The position numbers were made by a program, and so were the translations under genes. The notes under the pieces were generated by a model that saw nothing but the letters and a program-made list of their open reading frames with translations, made no database searches and had not been told where the DNA came from. A stretch of 64,000 bases of DNA from Bryopsis sp. KO-2023 (Eukaryota; Chlorophyta; Ulvophyceae; Bryopsidales; Bryopsidaceae): positions 5,084,001-5,148,000 of the forward strand of contig BSYQ01000003.1 of NCBI GenBank assembly GCA_030272585.1, in the 5' to 3' direction. Position 1 is the stretch's first letter. Every line of letters begins with the position of its first letter. Positions 13,701-26,964 of this stretch are shown here, in pieces.

Positions 13701-13781
13701 GGAGTCTGAGGGTAAAATTGGAGCCCCATCCTCCCCTCCATTTGGCTGGAACGACCCAAGTAATGAATCCTTGCTGTACAT
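10725..13781 (-). CDS. RIT1: Initiator tRNA 2'-O-ribosylphosphate transferase (RIT1 family)
   Basis: RIT1 adds a 2'-O-ribosyl phosphate to A64 of initiator methionine tRNA, which keeps it out of elongation (known from yeast; plants have orthologues). Exons on the minus strand: 13781-13380, about 13129-12725, 12446-12350, about 12090-11858, about 11490-11295, and about 11040-10725. Marks seen: LYNRMCSILED near the N-terminus, the signature YFKSTDGHHGNWSFSLVRLN, then CLIVDATRKGKKFP joined across intron 1 to DAMNKTIPIWAAVINRA, ERLDGWVDSLLAL, KPLRPLWISP, GDDEESWALGLKP, and a phosphatase-like C-terminal part with VLVHDDEG. The end KDAVRRRLGFV with RPTRGMLKQVFNFF matches the family terminus. Reading straight past the exon 1 donor stays open about 190 nt but loses the family match. 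ATG 13781 is 237 bp from the APC2 start on the other strand. Confidence 0.88.
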
Positions 13782-14018
13782 TTGTCTGGTTTGTTATCCA
13801 GGGTGTTCCAGTTTGGCGGAAGGAGAAATGGGGCGCCAGGTACGGCTCGTGTACGATGATTGGACGTTCCGTCTAAACGGATCGAGAGCTGGAAATTTTG
13901 ACAAAGCCGTCAGAAAGAGACGTCCACAAGTGTTGGCGTTGGTGGAGTAAAGGAACGCGTTTTCTTCTTTTTGCAAGTGGAGTGGGGAAGGTCATAGAGA
14001 AACTAGCTTCCGGCAGCT
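13782..14018. promoter_or_regulatory. Short divergent promoter region, RIT1/APC2
   Basis: Only 237 bp separates the divergently read start codons of RIT1 and APC2, so both promoters and both 5' UTRs must lie here or extend into the genes. No clear TATA box is visible. Confidence 0.4.
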
Positions 14019-17000
14019 ATGGTGGACGTTCTGACGGATTGGGGGGACGACTTTTCTCAGCTGGGGGAGGTCTATGGAGCCTGGGAAGAGTTCAAAGGGA
14101 ACTTGTCTCAGCTGGTAGGACAGAGCTGGGTTTTGGATGCAGGATTGGCCGAGTTTGTTCAATATCTTCTATATGTTATTGTCTTTAGCTCAGGAATTGT
14201 TTCCAGTGCCTCCTGTATTGATGATTTCCTTGCCATGATTACCTGTACAGGATCTTTCCAAGGATTCCATGCAGTGCACCCCTGCCATAGAGTTGCTATG
14301 TGCGACCAAATCAGCGGAGCTCATCGCTGTGAATCTGATGAAAGCAGCCCTGGTTTGTTTTTCATCCCTCTCCACCGATCAACTATGATGTCCTAAGAAA
14401 AAAAAAAGTAAATTTTTGTACAAAGAACTGGATGATGAGTTTGAGCTTGAATGGTAAGCCTGGATGAAGCTTGGTTTGATGCATGTTACAGGCATCGATC
14501 GAGGGAATTCATTTGGCTCATTTTTGGTTCAAGTTTTGCGCTCTGGATGGGGACATGCAGGGAGTCGACCTGGAAGAAATGCTGCCACAAGCTCTCTCGG
14601 TGCGATAAAACAAAATGCATTCAATTCAACTCAACATACATATGCATGCGCACTTGCAGCCACATTTCGGTGGAAGAGAAGCATCGTTGTTTCATATATA
14701 TAGCTAAAAAACTCAATTTTTTTCCTTTCTTGTGTGTTAAAGTGATAAGTGAACTGTGTGTTTGTCGTCAGGCACTCTTTCATGCGGTGGAGTGCTGCTG
14801 CCGGAATCTAAAATCGCTCTATAATTCTTTGGCGAGCATTCCTGACTGCAGGGGGTTGATCGGGCCCCTCTCCGGATTGGATGGAGAGTTTCGGCTGCGA
14901 GTGGGGGGGTTGCTCCGGAAAAAAATGTCCCCCTGCAGTATTGCCCGTGAGTAAACAACTTATGAGTAAAGAATTTATAACATGCACCATGATTGGGGGG
15001 GGGAGTGAGGATCCCCTGTTGACCACACAAACGAATCAAGCGAAAAAATAGAGCTGTGCTATGTTTAGAAAAAGTTACGCGGCGTCATTCTTGATGCAGA
15101 AATCCTGGAGCAGTACTTCAAGGGCTGCTTGGAGGAGTTCAGCTCCAATGCCAAATTCGACGGTGAAGATGAAATGGAGCTGGACGAATTTTCTCCGCAC
15201 CGTGTGGAACCTCGGGCGGCCTTTGAAGTCATGGGGAGTAACTGGGCGGACGGCGTCATGACGGTATCCACATGTTTGGGGTGAGATTCCCTCGGATCAG
15301 AGATCAATCATGGTAGTGAAGCCATCCTTATCCACACGTACAACAGGAAAAAATGGTGTGTTTGATGGAGCCTGGAAGGAAAAGAAAGAAAAGGATGAGA
15401 TGAAGTTTCGCTGACCATGCAAGATACTGTCATTTTCAGTCGGCCTTGTGTGGTCAAAATCAGATGCACATGTTTTGTATCAGGTTTGGATTGCATGGGG
15501 TCCTTGTCTGGAAAAAAAAAATCTTCACAGTAGAATGTGTGGTGGTTCAGGAAACTGGGGCTGCGATCCATCTCCAATGGAGTGTGCACTGGAGCTGTGT
15601 GCGAGGATGTGTCAAGAATGCTGTCACGACATTCCCAGATGGGCTGTTGTGCCGAAATCTTTCCTGTGGCGAAACGCTACGTTGCATGCGTCCCCATGGA
15701 GTTTTTGAAATTAGTTCTCACGGGGTCTGGTCCGCAATTGGAGCAATGGCAGGCACGTCTCGAGTGCTTTCTGTACGAATCCTTGGGGGACCTGCGGATA
15801 AAGAATCTGTTCGACATGGCGGTGGAGTTCCCAGATAGCATGCCCGCCGTGAAGGACCTGTGTGAATGCTTGAATCGAACCACCTTGCAGCCCAGGTTGC
15901 TGAGTGTCTTCCGCGAGACGGTTTCTGAGCGGCTCTTGCAGGGTGGGGCCTCCACATCGGACATCATCAAGCATTTCAATCTGGTGGTTCGAATGCTGTC
16001 CCACATTGACCCCTCAGGATTCTTGCTGGAGAAAGTTTCGGAGCCTTATCGGCGGTATTTGCGGGGCAGACAAGACACGATGAAGTGCATAGTGACTATT
16101 CTGACGGACACTCAAGAAGAGGGGCCCTCCATGCTGGAGGAATTCTCGGAAGGCTGTCCTGGGGACTCGCTTCTGGAAGAGGATGGGGAAGACGACGAAA
16201 TGGCGCTCCGGTTGGCCACTTCATGGAACCCAGCACCTGCGCATCTCGACACCCCCAGCAAACCTTCGCAAGGTTCCATGAGCGATGTGATTTCCACACT
16301 CGTGGGGGTCTATGGATCGAATGAAATGTTCATCGAAGAGTATCGTAAAATCCTGGGGGACAGGCTGATGGGCAAAACCGATTACGAGTGCACCAGGGAA
16401 GTCCGGACGCTGGAGCTTCTCAAGATTCGGTTTGGGGAAGCGGCACTACACAACTGCGAGGTGATGCTCCGAGACATGAGCGAATCGAAAAGGCTTCAAC
16501 ACAGTTTGATGGGGGGTCAGTCGCTGCAGACGGCAGGTTCGCCTGCCTCCAGAGGGAAGAGCAGTGATGTTCCGGGAGAAATCTCAGCAACGATCATATC
16601 GGAGCTGTTTTGGCCAGAGCTTCCAGGAAAGGACATCAAATTGCCAGATGGGGTTCAGACAAAATTAGACGCGTATGCGAAGGAATATCATTCCCATAAG
16701 CAGCCTCGCAAGCTGAAATGGAAAACAGAGCTGGGGCAGGTGGAGCTGGACGTGACAATTGGAAAAACGATGCTCAATTTCACTGTTACGCCTCCCTATG
16801 CGGTGGTGTTGATGAGTTTCCAGAATGCCACCAGTCGCATGGCGAATGATCTGGCTAGGGAGCTTGGGATGACCCCAGCAGTGTTGAGGTCGAAGGCTTT
16901 GTTTTGGGTGAACAATGGGGTGCTGGTGGAGACCAGGGGAAAGAATGGAGAAGTTTGCTACCGACAGGCTGACAAAGTCGACAAATCCAGGGCATCTGGA

Positions 17001-17598
17001 GGTTGGGTTTTCGTACAGATACAAATCCATCCAGCCAGACAGTCCACTTTCATAAACTCAGTAGTTGTTCCTGAATTTTCACTCTGCCGTGAGCTGCATC
17101 GACATATCATCAACTGGTTTGAAAAGATGGCTTCTGGTGACCTAGATTTCATAGCACCATTCCATCTTTGCTTTCGCATGGAGTCCCATGAATGTGCACC
17201 CCTTAATATTGAGAATGATGGTTGTGAAAAGGAGCTATTTTGAGTTAGGGCCGATGAGTAGCTGACACAACTGTAAATTTGCTTGATTCTCAGGGAATGT
17301 CGCCCCATCTGATATTATGGGCTTCGAGGAGGAAGGTCAAAGCACGATGATCACCAACAGCCAAGACACGGACTTTGCAGAAATGAAGGTTTTTCACAGC
17401 TATATCGTGGATTACTTACGGAACCAAAAGGATGGCCGGACTCTGGACCACATTCAACACCACTTACGGACATTTGTCATTCAGCCCAAATATGACAAGA
17501 CCCAGGATCAGTTGTCAAACTTCTTGGTGCGGCTTACGGATCTTGGTGAAATCACCCAGCAAGCAGGGTTGTACAAGGTTTGCCAGGGAGGAGACTAG
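14019..17598 (+). CDS. APC2: Anaphase-promoting complex subunit 2 (cullin homologue)
   Basis: Cullin-family scaffold of the APC/C ubiquitin ligase; with the RING subunit APC11 it forms the catalytic core that targets securin and cyclins. The first exon starts at ATG 14019 (MVDVLTDWGDDFSQLG). Several small exons follow at about 14400-14453, 14491-14600, 14772-14948 and 15075-15261. The largest runs from about 15560 to about 17000, and the last ends at 17598. The large exon carries LGDLRIKNLFDMAVEFPDS, then FIEEYRKILGDRLMG and EVRTLELLKIRFGEAALHNC (cullin homology), an acidic insert near 16130-16200, and the LARELGMTPAVLRSKALFWV winged-helix segment. The last exon gives the C-terminal winged helix (HLRTFVIQPKY, FLVRLTDLGEIT). 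An open frame continuing to 17243 past the likely donor near 17000 is treated as intron. The exon structure at about 14160-14480 is uncertain. Confidence 0.88.
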
Positions 17599-17740
17599 TA
17601 TTTTTTAAGAGTAAGTAGAAAGAAAATACTGTTGCTGTTGGTGCAAATGGGAAGGTGGTGGAACGAGTTTTAATCGTATTTAGTTAGATAGTGCACGGTT
17701 AAGTCTGCCATACGGTGCTTGACATCTGATGGTCGATAAA

Positions 17741-17745
17741 TGTAA
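17741..17745 (+). promoter_or_regulatory. Candidate TGTAA poly(A) element, APC2
   Basis: TGTAA about 143 nt past the APC2 stop codon. Confidence 0.3.
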
Positions 17746-18053
17746 AATCCATATGAAAGTTTTGAAAGGGGGGGGAACGATCTAGGTTAATCTAGGTTAG
17801 GTGACATTGGAGAAAGGGGGGGGGGAGGTGAGTGCCAGATCAGCATGTAAAAATATATTTTCTGGAAAATTATGTTCTGGCAATCTTGAGTTTTCATGAA
17901 GGAAAGGGTTGCACCCTGGTTTGAAAGCAGTGTTGGTTGGTGGCGCTGTGATGGGGTTCACGGATCTTCCAATTGATTCATTCTCACCAATAGTCTTGCT
18001 GGTGGTTTGCATGAAAAGGATGTTTGATGGATTACCACCTCACTGCATATTCA

Positions 18054-18058
18054 TTACA
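18054..18058 (-). promoter_or_regulatory. Candidate TGTAA poly(A) element, PDS5
   Basis: TGTAA on the minus strand about 60 nt past the PDS5 stop codon. Confidence 0.3.
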
Positions 18059-18118
18059 TGCCTAATAGAAATTAGCCCTGCCCCTGTCCCCGACAAAATC
18101 AACAATCAATGAACTAAA

Positions 18119-21100
18119 TCACCCTCTCCGCAGTCTCCTTGCTAGCCTACTGTTCATTTCGGATGGCCCCCCACCATCGTCCCCTTCCTTGTCGAACCTC
18201 TTCTTTGGAGTTTGTTGCTGGTGGGTGCCGGGCCCTGAACCAGGATTGGTGGAATCAGAATCCATGCAATCGTCATGCACAGAATCTTGTTTTGGAGACT
18301 CTTCGACACCTTCATGAGCAAAAGGCAATCAAATAAACCTTCGAAAAAAAAGCATCTTAAACCAGCAGGTTCAGGGAGCTTCCCCGTTGAACTGCTTAGC
18401 CCTGAAAGTCGAAATTAGACGGAGCATTTGAATAGAGTCATTGGCAACTGGGTTAATATTAAAATAATTTTTCTAGCTTGTGATTTTTTTGCAAAACTTT
18501 GCTAAAAATTAAACCTTTATTTTGGAGCAAAAGTTTTTGACTGTTTTTCGAAGGAGTTTTTGACTTTTTTTGTTTAACCTGAATCCGAAGCTTTGAATAG
18601 GGAAAAAAAAAGCGCAACCCCCTACCATTCCGAGCTACTCGATTCTCGCTACCAGAACATCCATCATCTTGCAGCGACGATTCCCCTCCAGAATCCAGAT
18701 GCTCCATGCGCAACCCATCCTTTTCCCTTGCCCGCCCCCTTCGTTTGGGCTCCGATTTGTCGACTTTTTCGCTTGCCCTCTCCTTTCTCTTGACTGGAAC
18801 CCTCTCCTTCTTTTGCCCTTGGCGCTTTTTCTTGGTGCGGGGTTGCTTGCAAGGTTCAATTTCTATCAGCACGAAGCCTTTCGGTAGGTGTTCACCTTCA
18901 ACTGGCCATGTTCTCTCTGCAGACCGTTCATGGTCCATGAAAAAGAATTCAATACCCCATTACCACTCAAAGGGAAAAAACCAAACAAAATCGCCTCATG
19001 GAGTTAAGTTTCCGTTCTTTTTTAATTTTTATTTAATTTTTTAAATAAAAAAAATCATTCATCATTCATCATCCACCAAAAAAAACAAAACTTACTTGAC
19101 TTATTCCATTTGTAAAAGCGTTTTGGAACTGCAGGTCGGCTGTGAGTCTCGGGACCGCTTGAGATGTTTTCCTTGTTTGCTTTCATGATTCCATCCAGCA
19201 CAGCCAGGGCCATGTCGCAGACAGCAATCGTTCTAGCAGTGGATCCTGCACCCTGAGACAGCAAAATCACAACTTCAACGTTCAAATTTGACGCAAATGT
19301 TTTATCGATATGTTAGGAACGATTATTCGAGAAAAACCATTAAGAAAATAGGTTCTTTTTCTTTAGAATTTAAAAATGGTGTCACCTCCAAGTCTTCTGT
19401 TTTCATCAAGGCGGTGATCGTGTTTTTGACGCTGTGGTAATTGGAGAAGGCTCCATCTGGCAAATCGGGGTCTGACAGCACCGGTTCGATCCCCATCACC
19501 AGCACATTTTGAAATTCAGTGAGGATTCCAGCAGTCCCCTCTTCATCGTCATCCACTTTATCCTGACAAACCGAAACGACTATATTTCAGCGGACATCGA
19601 AAAAAGACAAAAAAAAATGGGCACAGAAAAATCACCATTCTGGTCTTTTCCTCAACCTTACCTCAACGTCTGTTAGAGTTTCCACGATATCGTCATGGTG
19701 AGCTACCAAAAAGATGAGAAAAGGGAGGAGGAATTCTGGTTGCTTGTTCGGGGCAGTTTCGTTTGATTTGGTGACGTGCAGCCTCAGATTTCTGACAAAT
19801 TCCTTGATGCAATCCTTAGCGAAAGTTCTCCTTTCGCTGATGGGGTCGATCCCAGCCAAAGCCAGACATGCAGCGTAGCGACCCGGCCGGTGAGCAGCTG
19901 ATGATATTCTTTTCTGGAAGGGAAAAAAGGGGTAGAAGAAAATCACAAAGCTGCTGAAACGATCAACTTGACAGTTTTGCACCGTCTTTTTGCTTTCAAA
20001 AATGCTTTCACTTCAGTTTGTTTTGTATCAAGCAAAATAGCGGGGGTATCGGATGCAGGGAGGAGCACTCACATAACAGTAGTGGAGCTGTTTGCGAAGC
20101 TTGGTAGCGACCATCTCTCTTACAGACAAATCTGTGTCTTGGACCATCATGGCCAAATCCTGAAAGGGGGAAGCGAGTTAGAGTGAGAATAAGAGTGAGA
20201 AACCCACAAAACCAAACCCTCAAAAATTCCGGCACCATGTGCCCTTGCAAAATATGATCTCTACAGCTTCTTGTCCTTTTCCTTTTGAACATTTGAGGTA
20301 ATGTATGGTCGAAATAAGCCGAAGCAGACCGCTTGCCTGGTACAGCTTGTTAGGAAGTTCCCCTTCCAACAGAGGATTTCGGCACATGCGAAGCACAGCA
20401 AAAGCGGAAGCCATCCTGAACTGTGCCAAATCGTCGTCCAAATGCATGCCAAAGGTCGAATGGTCTTTTTCAAAATCCAGAAAACTGCCAAACACAGAAT
20501 TTTTTTTTTGATATATCAAGAATCAGCTGTTGCCTTTCGAGGGAGGTGAAAAAAACCACAAAATGGATGACACTCCAATGTTTCGTCTCACCTGTGGTCC
20601 ACAAGGAAGTCGAAAAACGACTTTGCAGCATTCAGAGTGTCCATTGGGATCCTGTCACTGCTGTCTGACACGCAACCTTTCGCAAACGCTCTGAGGGCTT
20701 CGCATTTCAGACTCACATCTGGGGAGCACGGCATTCCATACAAGGTCCCTTGATCGCCCGTGGACAATGGAGCCGGCAAATATGTCTTCAAGAGAAACTC
20801 CACGAAGCTTTTGGCATGTTTTGAGAACACCTCTGGAAAGATGGACACACACAGGTCATTAGGAAAACGAAAGATCGAGAGTGGGTTGACCCCAATTGTG
20901 TTTTGAGCTTTGGATGGCGCTGGGTTCCCGTTGGTTAAGAAAACAAATGGTCCAATATATTCCAACATATATTTTTTCTATTGTGCACCCATACCGGGCT
21001 GAACTCTCCCGATGCTGCCCAACATTTGAATGGTGGAGGCTGTCTTGGGATCGTCACAGAAATCGGCATCCCCCAGCTTGAACGCAACTTCCGAGAAGAT

Positions 21101-24100
21101 CCTGTCAAGCTCCTGCACAACATATTCCGACAATCATGGGACATGCACGTTTTAAAAATATCATATCTGATCACCATAGACTAACCAACCCATCAGCTTC
21201 GCTTTGTGTTAATGAAGGCAAAGGAAAAAAAACCTCCAAGGGACCTTGTCATTTTTCACCTGCTTGGCTGTTGAACTCGATTGCAGGTCATTCAAAGCGA
21301 TCACCGCAACTTTCGCCAATTTCGGCACCGAGGAAGCCACAAAACCTCTCATGATTTCGACCAACTCCGAAAGGAGCACATCCTCAGCATTCCTGGATAA
21401 GAAAACACCGTCACAACAAACGACCAAGATCCAGCTGCTTGAAAATAACAAAAAAAAATGAAAGAGCCATGCCGATTTTTCTCGCATTCACATCAATTTA
21501 TCATGTCCAAAGCAGTCTTCCTGGGCCCCTCACCGTTTGCACCATCGTCTGATTTCCTTTGCTGTTTTTGCCATGACATAGACCAGTGCTTCTCGGAGAT
21601 CCAGCTCCCCTTTGGTCAGGCCTTCTTGCAGCTCTTGCCCCAGACTTGCGTACAGAATACCAGCCCTCTGCAATCATAACAATGAACACCCTGAACAAAA
21701 AACCAACAGGACATCAAGAAGCAGCTGCAAACAAAACTCGCTACTCACTCACAACAGACATTACACACACATACACACACTCTCTCATATCAACACTGCT
21801 TGGGTGGCATTTCTGGGTTCAATCTAGCCTTCAGAGAGGAAGTGGAAAGAGCTAACAACAGCACAGTTTCTCCCAGCCAGGGTCGAATCTTCGTCTATAC
21901 ATATATATTCTTTACATATATATATATATATATGGCTGGCTGGCTCTGCTCACCTTTGCTATGTCGTTGAGCAACATAAGGGCACAATGTCTATCCTCCC
22001 CAGCGTAGGTCCCAACTCGATGGTGGATCAACTGGATCAAACCTCCCAAATGATTGGGGGTGATAAGCGTAGGCCTCGCGAATGCAGAAAGAATTTTCAG
22101 GAACTCTGCCAGCGAGGATTTGGAGCCCACACGTGCAAGCATTTCTTTGCGGCAAGCATCCGCATCCTGAACTGCACAGATCGTGTTCAGATTGCAGTCA
22201 AATCTAAATAATTGGAGGTCAATTATCTGGGATTTCTCCTTTCCGTGAGCATTTTCGGCACCTTGGTACGAATTGATGTATTTTTCCTTTTGGAGCAATT
22301 TTTTTTTGGTGGAGGGCATCTTTTATACCAACCTGGCTTGGCAAAGTCAGACCGAAATGTTGCGCCATCAAAGGAAAGACTCCTCTGTCTTTGACGTCCA
22401 CCAGCTTGAGGAGATTTTCCGTGGCTTTCGCTGGGTCCGGACATTGCTTGGCTATGTATGATATTTCCTGCTTGATGGCTGTCGCGCATCGGCTGCCTGC
22501 CCTTTCATCGCTGGGTCCAATTGCTTCCAATAAGGAAGCAATGGATGCCTGAACCACAAAGCAAAAAAAAAAGAAGTAAAGACATAAAAAGAAAAAAAGT
22601 CAAACAACATAGTGATAAACACAATCTTATCATTGCTCTGAATTTTGTGGTGGGGACATTAGAGGTTGATTTTTGGGGGTGGGGGATGCATTTTTTGTAA
22701 ATGGACTGCAGTATGACTTATGTTCCACTGCTGTTGTTCCGAGGAGTTTCGACCCGAATGCCAACCTGGAGAGTGGTTTTGTTCCTCAACAGCCTGAAGA
22801 ACAGAATCGCTTGGTGGTCGTCGATGTCTTGGAAAAGTTGCACCTAGAAAAACAAGGCTTTTCCGGTTAGGCCTTGTCCACCTCCATCCTTTTCATGCAA
22901 AACCCATGCAAGCAATGCAAAGAAATCCTAACAATTTGCAACAAAAACGCCCGTGGCTTGGGTCGATGATGGTTGAAACAGGAAAATGGACTCAAAAGGG
23001 TGTGATGACTAAAGCTCACCCAAGAATGAGCGCAGTCTTGTTTCGAGGAATCAGTCGGCATTAAGCCTTTCTGACTGATTCCAAGGTGAAACGCCTTTTG
23101 GCAATTGGGATCCCCACACACTTCCACAAGAGCACCGAAAGCCAACGCGATTCGCTCAGAGTCGCAGTCTGTCATGCACCACACCACTCATTGTAGTTCT
23201 TGGTTCAAATCCTCTTTAGCAGAAAAAGTTGCAATATTGTCATCGCCACGAACTGGTGCTGAGAAAGTTAATTGAACAATCAACAAGAAAACATCTTACG
23301 GGTATTAGCCCTAAGAACATTTGAACACAATCTCTGATAATATGCTTGAAGGCCATTTGGTCATGGTGAGGTGTCTAGAAAAACATAATGAATATATGTC
23401 TTTTCTTCCCTACTTTCTTTCTCCATGCCAATCAGTTTTTGGATCATTCCGGTGACTGCCTGGGCAACAGCTTTTCTGACACCGGGCTTCACATCTTTCA
23501 GTCGCAGCAAAGCATCCTTCAGAACGTCGATGTGAACTGCCTCAGGGCATTCGCCGGCGATTTGACAAATTCCGGAAGCTGTGAGGATTCTTATCTTTTC
23601 CTCCCGGCCGTGAAGCCCTCTGCAGGCGCACTTCACTATCTGAAAGCGAGACGGGGTTTTTGAATTTATTAACAGAAAAAATAATAATAAAATCTGTGGT
23701 GATGAAATCAAGAAAAAATTAACCTGGTACCGATTGTTACTGTGTGATCAACCACATGCTCATACTGAAACGACTGAGCAAAAGAAAGAACAAAAACAGA
23801 GCGAATGAGTAGTTGAGGGTGGGTAAATGAATGAGCGAGGGCTTTCTTGATGGGGAAAAAATGAGAGGGTTTGAAATATCAACACAGAAAACCAAAAATG
23901 AAAAAGAAAGCAGCAACAAGGAATCGATATCCACACCTCCTTTTGCAGCCCACGATCACCACAATGGCACACCAGTTGTGGAAAATATGAAAGAGCCTTC
24001 ATCCGTATCTCCACCTGAAAAAAAAACCACACACACAAGGGACGTAAAACAAAACTCATCACCCCCCCCCCTCCTCACCCCAAACATGTATCATTGCACC

Positions 24101-26964
24101 GACCCTCCCGCTTCCTTTGAAAGACACCATCGAAATTTGGAATCGAACCACAACCAAAGTTTCTTTTTTTGAATTTCGGAGGCAAGCAACGTTACCTTGA
24201 TGTCTATGAATCGATGGATCGCATATTGGCGAATGAGGTATTGCCTTTCGGAATCTTTGAACGAATTTCCAGGCTCAGAGAACAGCTTCCCCACGATATC
24301 CACTGCCTCCATTCTCAAGCCTGGATTCGTATCATTCAAAGTTTCCACGAAATGAGGTATTAACGAAGAAATCGCCTCTGGGCACACCGACCCCAACTGC
24401 AACGGAGATGTGATTATTAGCTAATGTATCGATTCCAATTAATTATTATTGAAAAAAAAAACAGAGTGTAACGTGATGGCGACAGAAGCCATGCCTCCTT
24501 TACTCGGGGAAATCAAAAAGGTGCAAATTTGAAGCTAACATCTGAACCACAACCAAGTCCATCACGACTCCCTTCAACATTGAAGTTTTTTTATTCATGT
24601 AATGATTTTTTAATGTTCTTTTGATGAGTCTGAAAGATGTACTGAAGTTTTTCCATTGCTGGACATGTGTTCACGGAGCAAATAAACGTACCTTTCGAGT
24701 GAGTTTTTGACACCAAGCTGCCATGCCAGATTTCGAGGCCAAAAACTTCGAAAATGTCCCAATAACAAATTTCTGTATCGGGTTCTTCAGAAGCTCTTCG
24801 GTCTGTGATAACACTGACCGACACAGCCTGAAAAAAAAAAAGAGTGAGAAAGTCATTTACAAAAAAAAGAACAAAGCAAAAGATTTCAAAAGAAAAGGTT
24901 AAAGGCAGTGGCACTTTGGTGATGAAGTAACCCGCACGTGCCGTAATGCACTCAAATTGGTGCAATCTGTGCTATTACCACAGGGCGTTAAAAAAAATAA
25001 TATAAATAATATGTGATGTATGTGTGTGTTTCAACATGTTTTTTGCGACCATTGGCGTTTTTGAAAAGGTTTTTCAAAAGGTCTTCATGGAATGAGTTTA
25101 AGGAGGTAAAAGGAAAAGTGGAAAAAAGCAAAAGCTTGTGATTGATGGGTTGCATTACCGGACAGCTCCTGCATTCTCTTTGTCCTGGACTAACGGCGTC
25201 AAGAGCACTTGAATCCATTGAGGGGGGATCTCATCTGCAGTTTGAAATATGGAAACAATCACCTGGGGGGGAGGGGGGCAAAATGAAAAAAAAAAATCTT
25301 GAAAGAAAGATCTTTTCCCCATGCAAATAATTTCCCAAACTTTTTGAAATTAATTTCTTCCGCTCCACACCGTCCACTGGCGACCCCATGTCTTAGGCAA
25401 CCGAAATTGATGGGTAAAAGGAGAAAATGCCGCCTTTTGCTCCAGCTCCAGATTGAAAAGCATCCCCATTCCTAATAATGTTTTTGTTTGGGATTCAAAA
25501 AATTTTACTGGAAGTGAGAATTCTTTTGGGTTTTTCGAAACTGCGGTTCACCTCACCTCCTCCATGGGGGCTCCAAGAGCGTCGAAGTTTTTATCACTGA
25601 AATGGCAAGGCAAAAATTATCAAAGACAGACACAACAACAAAAAAAAGCAGAGTAGCTAAAAACAACGATCCTCAAATTCTCAGCAAGTGTTTTACCCCC
25701 ACCTAATCGCTTGGAAGAACGTTTTTAGTAATTCATGAAGCAAACTTGGGCATTCCAAGTCAATAGGAAGAAGGTAAAACTTCACCTGCAGTGCACAGAT
25801 TTTCTTAAAGAACACCTCAAACATGCTAACGAATGCACCGATACAGCATATTGGTAACGAAGAGTGTTGGGGGTTTTCGGGGCCCTACCTGTCGCATGAC
25901 CTCCAAAATTCCAAAACATACAGGAAAAAATGGTCCATTGGGTGAGTCCAAATGTCCGAGGGCCCAAATGATCAGCTGGAAAATTTCCTGGAGGCGACAC
26001 AGGTAATCTTCCCTGTCAGTGTGGATATGCGATCGAATGAAGTGCCATCCACACTCTGGTTTCATTTGACTAGCATGGATGTGCACAGAGGAGGGGTTTG
26101 AATGAATGTTTAATTTACATCAGGCAAACTTGCCCAACGAAGGCCGTCCATAATTTAGCCCAAGAGGAGGGGTATGATGCTTGTTTTCTTTTTCTTTTCA
26201 CAAATATTTATTTTTTCTGTGAAGGAATGGGATGGCAAATGGCAACCTGGTGGTCTCTGTCAGAAAATGGGCCAACCCCATCTAAATCTTCAGGGTCTGG
26301 TGCGTACATCTTGAGCAAATGCGCGAAACAGGATGCAGTATACACTCGGACATCCTGCACCACCACCACAGCTCTTTTTTCATGAAGTCATGGAAATTGT
26401 ACTGTGAACCCCAAGGGTGCGACCGTCTCCAGCGCGCGTTTCGGTCGCGTGGTTATATATAGCAGGTTTACTTGCTCGCAAGGAGGAGTGGGTCGTCGCC
26501 GACCCAACGTTTTCATTCTTGGTTGGGCGTGGGATTGTTAGAGTTCCACAATAGGATGCTGCCGCGAAACAACGTCCCTTTCTACTCTTACGATAACGAG
26601 GAAAAATCTGTTTCGACGGGGGGCTTAACCTTTCTGCTGCACCTTGTTTTCGTGCTTCTGGATTTTGGGGTCGAGAAGCTTTCGGGCAAGAGGCTCAGCG
26701 GTGCGTTGCAGATGCTCCGATTGTTGTCCCGCCCGTTCCAGCACATCGTTGGCCCTCTGCAACCCACGCAGCCCTGTCAATAATCCACGCAGCGATACTG
26801 CTTTTCTTTCGCCAGGCAAGGCAGTGGCGCCGTCGTACCTTCAGGGCTTTTATAAGTTCGTTGCGAGTAATTTGAGAGTTCCCGACAGCGCGACTTATCG
26901 CACGCAGAGCTTCCGCATCGTCGTCACTATCGAAATCGAATGTCCCCCTGTAAACCTCCGACAT
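18119..26964 (-). CDS. PDS5: Sister chromatid cohesion protein PDS5
   Basis: Large HEAT-repeat regulator that binds cohesin and controls its loading, acetylation and release in the nucleus. The gene spans about 8.8 kb with some 20 or more small exons. The first four were fixed by frame: 26964-26839, 26756-26643, 26354-26247 and 25992-25889. They give MSEVYRGTFDFDSDDD, then KLLDPKIQKHENK joined to DVRVYTASCFAHLLKMYAPD, then EIFQLIIWALGHLDSPNGPF, the conserved PDS5 N-terminal pattern. Later exons show HEAT helices (LIPHFVETLNDTNPGLRME; LKDVKPGVRKAVAQAVTGM) and PEFLLPFLIFLVAHHDD near 19700. The C-terminus is Lys/Arg- and Ser-rich (KKKRQGQKKERVPVKRKER), as in plant PDS5, and ends at the TGA at 18119. 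The frame is open upstream of ATG 26964 but has no earlier ATG before a stop. Exon limits between 25889 and 19000 were not all settled. Confidence 0.85.
21915..21933. repeat. (TA)n microsatellite
   Basis: AT dinucleotide run inside a PDS5 intron. Confidence 0.8.

Larger units (their letters stand above)
17599..18118. other. Convergent intergenic region, APC2 and PDS5 3' ends
   Basis: About 0.5 kb between the two stop codons, expected to hold both 3' UTRs. TGTAA lies at 17741 (plus) and at 18058-18054 (minus). G runs lie near 17768 and 17816. No coding signal was found. Confidence 0.5.

Noticed and set aside
16999..17243. Continuation of the long APC2 frame to a stop at 17243
   Set aside because: Family similarity stops near 17000 and resumes at about 17300, so this is read as a retained intron, with the last exon ending at 17598.
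26472..26783. Plus-strand open frame of 103 codons
   Set aside because: It overlaps PDS5 exon 2 in antisense and has no family features.
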